Source: Candidatus Kapaibacterium sp. (GTDB lineage: Bacteria; Bacteroidota; Ignavibacteria; Kapaibacteriales; UBA2268). From it: DNA of 43,033 bases. The stretch's first letter is position 1; the number at the start of each line of letters is the position of its first letter. The notes beneath the pieces are model-generated. The model did not search any database. It saw nothing but the letters and a program-made list of their open reading frames with translations, and was not told the origin of the DNA. Where the stretch lies: the NCBI GenBank assembly GCA_028376765.1, contig JAONBD010000012.1:1-43033 (forward strand). The letters are read 5' to 3'. Of this stretch, positions 35,909-40,661 are shown piece after piece. A program made the position numbers and the translations under genes.

Positions 35909-37135
35909 ATGAAAAATATAATAGAACGATTCAAAAGATATGCCAAAGTGGACACTCAAAGCAACCCTGATTCTGATTCCACTCCAAGCACTAAAAAACA
36001 ATTCGATTTGGCAAAAATACTATATAAGGAACTCCTAGAAATGGGAGTAAAAAAACTTGAACTCACTGATGAGTGTTTTATATATGCAGAAATTCCAGCA
36101 AATTATGAATCTGAAAATATTCCAAAAATTGGTTTTGTAGCTCACATGGATACATCTCCCGATAGGTCTGGTGAAAATGTAAATCCACAAGTAATTGAAA
36201 ATTATCAAGGTGGAGATATTGAACTAATAAATAATTCACAACAGACAATAAAATATAATGAAAATAAAGAATTGAAAAATTGTATCGGTCATACCATAAT
36301 CACAACTGATGGGACTACATTGTTAGGGTCTGATGATAAATCTGGTGTTACTGCAATAATGGAACTAGCAAAAACATTAACTTCTAACCCAAGCTTTAAG
36401 CACTGCACAGTAGGTATAGCTTTCACTCCCGATGAAGAAATTGGTCGTGGTGCTGATAAATTCAATATAGATAAGTTTGCTTGTGATTATGCTTACACAA
36501 TCGATGGAGAGATGCCAGGCGAACTAAACAGAGAAACCTTTTCGGCAGATCATGCTTGGATTAAAGTGCATGGTAGAGAGATTCACCCTGGATCTGCAAA
36601 GGATATTATGATAAATTCACAACGAATTTTATCTGAAATAATTTACAACTTGCCCAGTGATATTTCACCAGAAACAACAGATGGGCATCAGCCATATATT
36701 CATCCACATTACATTAAGGGGACGGTTGGGTTATCTGAAACAATGCTTCTATTCAGAGCTTTTGACGATAAAACTCTTGCTAAAATGAAAGATATTACCC
36801 TCGAGATAATTAACACAGCTAGAGAAAAATATCCTAAAGCAAAAATTGAATTTGAGGTCAAAAAGATTTATAGGAATATGCTAGATGAACTTTCTAAAAA
36901 CCCAAAAGGCTGCGACAAACTTTTTCAAGCTGCTGAAAAAGCTGGAGTTAATCCTGTTTGGAAACCAATTAGGGGTGGCACTGATGGATCTAAATTAACG
37001 GAGATGGGTCTTCCCTGCCCTAATATTTTTACTGGCGGTCAAAATTTCCACAGCGAACAAGAATGGCTATCTGTTACCTCACTTCAAAAAGCAATTATAA
37101 CAATAGAGCATTTGGTTCAAGAATGGGCTGAATAA
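35909..37135 (+). CDS. pepT: Peptidase T (tripeptide aminopeptidase)
   Basis: 408 residues, the normal length. M20B dinuclear-zinc peptidase that removes N-terminal residues from tripeptides in the cytoplasm. Seen: GFVAHMDTSPDRSG with the first zinc histidine and aspartate, TLLGSDDKSGVTAIMEL with the bridging Asp, FTPDEEIGRGADKF with the catalytic Glu pair, IDGEMPGELNRETFSADHAW, and C-terminal RGGTDGSKLTEMGLPCPNIF and GGQNFHSEQEW. The last ~85 bp of the gene are duplicated at 37835-37937. Confidence 0.95.
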   Translation: MKNIIERFKRYAKVDTQSNPDSDSTPSTKKQFDLAKILYKELLEMGVKKLELTDECFIYAEIPANYESENIPKIGFVAHMDTSPDRSGENVNPQVIENYQGGDIELINNSQQTIKYNENKELKNCIGHTIITTDGTTLLGSDDKSGVTAIMELAKTLTSNPSFKHCTVGIAFTPDEEIGRGADKFNIDKFACDYAYTIDGEMPGELNRETFSADHAWIKVHGREIHPGSAKDIMINSQRILSEIIYNLPSDISPETTDGHQPYIHPHYIKGTVGLSETMLLFRAFDDKTLAKMKDITLEIINTAREKYPKAKIEFEVKKIYRNMLDELSKNPKGCDKLFQAAEKAGVNPVWKPIRGGTDGSKLTEMGLPCPNIFTGGQNFHSEQEWLSVTSLQKAIITIEHLVQEWAE

Positions 37136-37154
37136 ATTTTAATTACTTTACAGA
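37052..37154 (+). repeat. Direct repeat copy 1: pepT 3' end
   Basis: This 103-bp stretch contains the last 28 codons of pepT and 19 bp beyond. It is repeated at 37835-37937 with two mismatches and no gaps (offset 783 bp). The flanking bases differ on both sides, so the repeat ends are sharp. Confidence 0.9.
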
Positions 37155-37174
37155 TTGATCTTTTAATTTAGTCT

Positions 37175-37225
37175 AAGAATCTAGAATAGGTACCAAGTAA
37201 TATTTGTCTTATATACTAGATTCTT
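37175..37225. repeat. Partial REP-like inverted repeat
   Basis: AAGAATCTAG (37175-37184) and CTAGATTCTT (37216-37225, continuing CG) are an inverted pair. They match the inner end of the 25-bp REP-like repeats around the GIY-YIG gene (GAAGAATCTAGT), so they look like decayed or incomplete copies of the same element. Confidence 0.5.
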
Positions 37226-37370
37226 CGTTCCACAGTGCTGCATTAATAATAATGATGTACATCTTGTTGACAACCCCTAACACCGCTTCGAGAACTGCTA
37301 ACGGCTTTCTTGTAAACATATCCGCCTTTTGGAATGCCTTTTTCGCAACCGAGAAGGTAGTTTATATTTT
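37226..37370. other. Non-coding block with higher GC than its surroundings
   Basis: This stretch, with segments such as CCCCTAACACCGCTTCGAG and ACTGCTAACGGC, is visibly richer in G and C than the flanking AT-rich DNA. Short open frames cross it on both strands, but none has an initiation context or recognisable domain. It lies directly outside the left REP-like repeat and may be part of the same transferred segment. No RNA fold was recognised. Confidence 0.35.
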
Positions 37371-37399
37371 GTCATTCAGAGCGCAGCGAAGAATCTAGT
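37371..37399 (+). repeat. REP-like inverted repeat, left copy
   Basis: The unit begins GTCATTCAGAGCGCAGCGAA. Positions 37371-37395 are the exact reverse complement of 37778-37802, and similarity continues four bases further with one mismatch. A second matched block, CGAGAAGGT at 37350-37358, is mirrored by ACCTTCTCG at 37807-37815 outside the right copy. Confidence 0.9.
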
Positions 37400-37422
37400 C
37401 AATTAACTTGAAATCGAAGATT

Positions 37423-37719
37423 TCATTCCGTTTCAAACCAGCTTTTACTTAAATCATCCCAGTTTGGATTATCTTTTTCAATCAAATCAAGCTTATATTT
37501 TCTTGATTTTCTTTTTATAAATTTTTCTCTTGCAATTGCTGATTCAATACTTTCGCCTTCTTCATAATAAACTAAATACTTTATATTATATTTGGCACTA
37601 AAACCTTTAAATATTCCTGTTTTATGCTCCCAAATTCGTTTGTGTAGATCACTTGTTACTCCAGTATAAAGAGTGCCATTTTTGTCTGAAGCAAGTATAT
37701 AAACGTATCCTTTATTCAT
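37423..37719 (-). CDS. Small GIY-YIG endonuclease-domain protein between inverted repeats
   Basis: 98 residues, a single GIY-YIG domain of the UPF0213/YhbQ type. Seen: KGYVYILASDKNGTLYTGVT (the 'GIY' and 'YIG' strands read VYI and YTG), the catalytic Arg in SDLHKRIWEHK, and the catalytic Glu in ESAIAREKFIKRKSR; the C-terminal DNPNWDDLSKSW is typical of Bacteroidota members. The fold cuts DNA in homing nucleases, UvrC and some transposon systems; this small family has no settled role. The gene is alone, bracketed by REP-like repeats in opposite orientation, between two copies of the pepT 3' end, with no Shine-Dalgarno site. Confidence 0.85.
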   Translation of the reverse strand: MNKGYVYILASDKNGTLYTGVTSDLHKRIWEHKTGIFKGFSAKYNIKYLVYYEEGESIESAIAREKFIKRKSRKYKLDLIEKDNPNWDDLSKSWFETE

Positions 37720-37773
37720 ATTAGTAATTTAATGAATTGTTTTTAGAATAGGAGTCCTTCGGACGCATTTTTT

Positions 37774-37802
37774 ACTGGATTCTTCGCTGCGCTCTGAATG
37801 AC
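37774..37802 (-). repeat. REP-like inverted repeat, right copy
   Basis: Positions 37778-37802 are the exact reverse complement of 37371-37395 (25 of 25). It lies 58 bp upstream of the GIY-YIG start, while the left copy lies 27 bp beyond its stop, so the gene is neatly enclosed. Just outside the gene is a second small hairpin, GTCC-TTC-GGAC (37754-37764), followed by a T run. Confidence 0.9.
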
Positions 37803-37834
37803 GTGCACCTTCTCGCCAACCTATTATGCTGCCT

Positions 37835-37937
37835 AGCGAACAAGAATGGCTATCTGTTAACTCACTTCAAAAAGCAATTATAACAATAGAGAATTTGGTT
37901 CAAGAATGGGCTGAATAAATTTTAATTACTTTACAGA
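37835..37937 (+). repeat. Direct repeat copy 2: detached pepT 3' fragment
   Basis: A second copy of the pepT 3' end (two mismatches in 103 bp, both C to A, changing Thr to Asn and His to Asn). It has no start or upstream pepT sequence and is non-functional. It abuts the truncated left side of the IS3 remnant exactly at 37937/37938, so the duplication and the IS truncation are probably linked. Confidence 0.9.
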
Positions 37938-37938
37938 C

Positions 37939-38697
37939 CATAATTTAATTCGATATAAAAATAAATTAAATAGGGCGTTTAATAACGGGGAATTAAATAA
38001 GGTTTGGATAAGCGACATAACCAATATTTGGACACGAGAAGGCTGGCTATATTTATCTACAATAATGGATTTAAGCTCAAGGAAGGTAATTACTTACGAG
38101 CTATCAAACAGGATAAATAAGGAAATAATAACAAGACCTTTACATAGGGCAATAAGAGAAAGAAGACCAGACAAAGGCTTGATTTTTCATTCGGATCAAG
38201 GCAGTCAGTATGCAAGCAAAGAAGTATCTAATATATTGAGAAGTAAGGAATTTGAGCAGAGCAAGTCACGGCGTGGAAATTGTTGGGATAATGCAGTAGC
38301 TGAGAGTTTTTTCAAGACTATTAAGACCGAATTATTGAACTATGAGAATTTACAGACAAGAAGTGAAGCAGAGATGAAAATATTTGAGTATATTGAGATG
38401 TATTACAACACAAAAAGATTACATTCAAGTTTGGGATATTTATCACCAAATATTTTGAAAAAAGAAAAATATATTAAGTTTATTATGTCCACTCTTTTGG
38501 GGGCAGTCCATAGGATTTTCAATCAGTTAGATTCTAACTTATTTTTAAATGATAATTTCATTTTTGTATCATTGCAAATCTACTTCATCTGGATTTCCTT
38601 TTTTTTACTAGTAATTCTACATTTTCTAACATTATTTCTACTATCATTTCTTTCTCAATTTCTGCCACTTGATAGGAAAAATAATATTCAATTTTAG
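37939..38697 (+). pseudogene. IS3-family transposase OrfB, N-terminally truncated and read through at the C-terminus
   Basis: The frame is open from 37939, before the first ATG at 38065. It has the integrase core: first Asp in LNKVWISDITNIWTREGWLY, second in IFHSDQGSQYASKEV, Glu in GNCWDNAVAESFFKTIKTE, then YYNTKRLHSSLGYLSPN. The DDE triad is thus complete, but about the first hundred residues and all of orfA are missing. At the C-terminus a small indel relative to copy 2 shifts the frame past the normal stop, so translation would run through the right inverted repeat into unrelated sequence up to 38697. Confidence 0.85.
38486..38510 (+). repeat. IS3 right terminal inverted repeat, copy 1
   Basis: The end reads TGTCCACTCTTTTGGG then GGCAGTCCA. 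It is an imperfect reverse complement of 39459-39484, with outer blocks TGTCCAC and GCAGTCCA identical. The terminal TG/CA form is typical of IS3-family elements. Confidence 0.75.
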
Positions 38698-39343
38698 TTC
38701 CGCTAAAGTTGGTGAATTTATTTTTCAAATTATAAACTAATTTACCATCATATCTACTAATTTTTATTCCATCATAAGGTAAAGTAGAAAGTAAATCGTA
38801 AATTAAATTATCAATCTGTACATAATATTTTTTGTTGGAAGGAATTAGTATATAATCCTTAATTGTCTCTATTGTACCTATGGTTATTCCTTGTGAAAAT
38901 TCTGTGCCCATGCTTTCAGATACAGAAAAAGCATTTCCAGTTATCGCAATAGGATTTATTACCTTTACTTTGTTGTTTGAATTATTATTGAATTGCGGAA
39001 TATATGAAATTGAACTAAGATTTGAAATAGTAATTTCATCATTTATTGTTTTATCAGTATGAATTTCCGATTTATGTTTGATATAAGGATCTACTTTTGT
39101 TCCGTTCCCATTTTGCACTACATCATTAATCATATATGATATATTCCTCATGTTAAATTTTATAGTTTTTGAAGTTTCATTTGTAAACTCCAAAAACAAA
39201 TTATGCTGGTTACGAAAGATATTAATTTTAAAGTCCCTATTATTATCACACTTAACACAATTATAATCTGCTTTATATCCTAACTGATAAAAATTAGAAC
39301 ATGATGTTATAAGTGTTAAAGCAATTACAAATAATACCTTCAT
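38585..39343 (-). CDS. Lipoprotein of unknown function inside the IS-bounded segment
   Basis: 252 residues. A lipoprotein signal with lipobox LITSC (MKVLFVIALTLITSCSNF) predicts membrane anchoring. The mature part is Asn/Lys/Ile-rich and beta-rich, with a CVKC pair near the N-terminus (ADYNCVKCDNNRDFKI) and a possible beta-sandwich pattern (HNLFLEFTNETSKTIKFNMR). No family recognised. The ATG at 39343 and 3' end lie wholly within the DNA between the two inverted IS3 right ends, so it is probably cargo acquired by transfer. The coding frame is intact. Confidence 0.78.
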   Translation of the reverse strand: MKVLFVIALTLITSCSNFYQLGYKADYNCVKCDNNRDFKINIFRNQHNLFLEFTNETSKTIKFNMRNISYMINDVVQNGNGTKVDPYIKHKSEIHTDKTINDEITISNLSSISYIPQFNNNSNNKVKVINPIAITGNAFSVSESMGTEFSQGITIGTIETIKDYILIPSNKKYYVQIDNLIYDLLSTLPYDGIKISRYDGKLVYNLKNKFTNFSGTKIEYYFSYQVAEIEKEMIVEIMLENVELLVKKRKSR

Positions 39344-39458
39344 TTCTAATTTACCTTTTTAAATTTATATTCAAATACTAATATTATGTTTCTATTATCG
39401 AATTCACCAAAGATAACTAAACTTTTTAGATTTTTATCTTTTTCAATACTAATATAGT

Positions 39459-39484
39459 TGGACTGCACCCTAAAAAGGTGGACA
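39459..39484 (-). repeat. IS3 right terminal inverted repeat, copy 2
   Basis: On the plus strand it reads TGGACTGCACCC, TAAAAA, GGTGGACA. It is the mirror of the copy 1 end at 38486-38510 and marks the outer edge of the minus-strand IS remnant. Confidence 0.75.
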
Positions 39485-39492
39485 CAATTAAC

Positions 39493-39697
39493 TTAATATT
39501 TGTTTATTTTCTCAAAAGCATTTGGTGATAAATATCACTAACTTGAATGTAATCTTATAGTGTTGTAATACATTTAAATATACTCAAATATTTTCATCTC
39601 TGCTTCACTTCTTGTCTGTAAATTTTCATAGTTCAATAATTCGGTCTTAATAGTCTTGAAAAACTCTCAGCCACTGCGTTGTCCCAACAATTTCTAC
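39493..39697 (-). pseudogene. IS3-family transposase OrfB 3' fragment, decayed
   Basis: The minus strand matches copy 1 from the RNCWDNAVAES region to the C-terminus. It is broken by one lost T in the T run after GAGAG (frameshift), by an in-frame stop where copy 1 has Glu (EYI*MY), and by further stops after LHSS. It keeps what looks like the authentic C-terminus (LSPNAFEKINKY, stop at 39493). Nucleotide identity to copy 1 is roughly 85-90% by eye. Sequence from 39698 to 39790 shows no match and no gene. Confidence 0.8.
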
Positions 39698-39790
39698 CCC
39701 AATCACCTGCATCTGTTTGTCCAATAAATGTTTAAGATTCTTCAAAAGTTTTTCAGGAGAATTTATTCAAAACCCTTAAGCAGTTGCTTA

Positions 39791-40489
39791 CTACAACATC
39801 TTGATACTTGAAAAGCCTCCATCTACATGGATAATTTGCCCAGTGATCCAAGAAGATTTTTCAGAAAGTAAAAATGTTGCAGCTTGTGCTACATCTATTG
39901 CTTCCCCTACCCTTTTTAATGGATTTTTATCTGATTGTAGATTAATTTTTTCTTCAGTATTTAAGAATTTACTAGCTAAACCTGTTTTTGTAAGTGATGG
40001 AGCAATAGCATTAACTCTTATAGATGGAGCAAATTCTGAAGCTAGAGATCTTGTTAGACCTTCTATTGCACCTTTTGACATTGCAACTTGCGAATGATAA
40101 CTAAAACCAGATTGAACCGCAACGGTAGAAAACAATACTATTGAACCTGCTTTACTTTTTTTTAGCTTTGGTAATAACTGTTGAATTACTTTTGTTGCAC
40201 CTAAAACCTGAAGTTTAAAATCATTAAGAAAGTCTTCTTCTTTAAATCGGTGAAATGGTTTTAAGTTAATACTACCGGGACAATATGCAACTCCATGGAT
40301 TTCTTCGGGTAAATCATCAAGATTCAGATTATCGTTTAATGCATCATACTTAATATAATTCACATTTTGTTTATTAGATATTTCACTATTATTGTATGTA
40401 GCAACTACACTTATTTCAGGAGCTTCAAGTAAATTAACTATTTCTTTTCCAATACCTGATGAGCCACCAATAATTATATAATTTCTCAT
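39791..40489 (-). CDS. Short-chain dehydrogenase/reductase-like protein without the catalytic tyrosine
   Basis: 232 residues. The Rossmann nucleotide-binding motif is present (IIGGSSGIGKEIVNLLE), as are the catalytic-type serine (VLFSTVAVQSG, Ser121) and the C-terminal VNAIAPSLTKTGLA and FLLSEKSSWITGQIIHVDGG. In the YxxxK motif Lys139 is kept, but Tyr135 is Val (HSQVAMSKGAIEGLT). Oxidoreductase activity therefore cannot be assumed; it may act on an unusual substrate or only bind one. It is monocistronic, converging on the IS remnant, with pepT as the next chromosomal gene on the other side. Confidence 0.85.
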   Translation of the reverse strand: MRNYIIIGGSSGIGKEIVNLLEAPEISVVATYNNSEISNKQNVNYIKYDALNDNLNLDDLPEEIHGVAYCPGSINLKPFHRFKEEDFLNDFKLQVLGATKVIQQLLPKLKKSKAGSIVLFSTVAVQSGFSYHSQVAMSKGAIEGLTRSLASEFAPSIRVNAIAPSLTKTGLASKFLNTEEKINLQSDKNPLKRVGEAIDVAQAATFLLSEKSSWITGQIIHVDGGFSSIKML

Positions 40490-40661
40490 TTGAACTTTTG
40501 TTTATTTTATAAGATTAATTTCAATTGTAAAAACAACTTCACTTTGTAAATATTTTACATCAAAATTACTTTAATCTCTCTAAAATTTCCGTTGAAACCA
40601 ATCCATTAGATTTATTTTTATTAATTTAGAAAAATATAAAATCCCATTTAAAGGTAACATT

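Larger units (their letters stand above)
37938..39697. mobile_element. Composite-transposon-like remnant: two inverted IS3-family copies around a lipoprotein gene
   Basis: Copy 1 (37938-38510, plus) and copy 2 (39459-39697, minus) are the right-hand parts of the same IS3-family element, facing each other. Their right ends are at 38486-38510 and 39459-39484 and share TGTCCA...GCAGTCCA. Both lack orfA and the left end. The 948 bp between them hold a lipoprotein gene. No intact transposase, left inverted repeat or target duplication remains, so the unit is immobile by itself. Confidence 0.8.

Noticed and set aside
37240-37330. Possible integron attC-like site (AACACCGC and GCTAACGGC blocks)
   Set aside because: The paired R/L box arrangement and a terminal GTTRRRY block could not be found, and no integrase is nearby.
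37204-37398. Plus-strand frame of 64 codons beside the REP-like repeat
   Set aside because: It runs through the inverted repeat, has no initiation context and resembles a translated repeat rather than a gene.
39698-39790. Further IS3 sequence beyond copy 2
   Set aside because: Alignment to copy 1 stops at about 39697; a short translated stretch with SPEKLLKNLKHLLDKQMQ has no confident match.
39801-40097. Plus-strand frame of 98 codons
   Set aside because: It is fully antisense to the SDR gene, which has strong family motifs.
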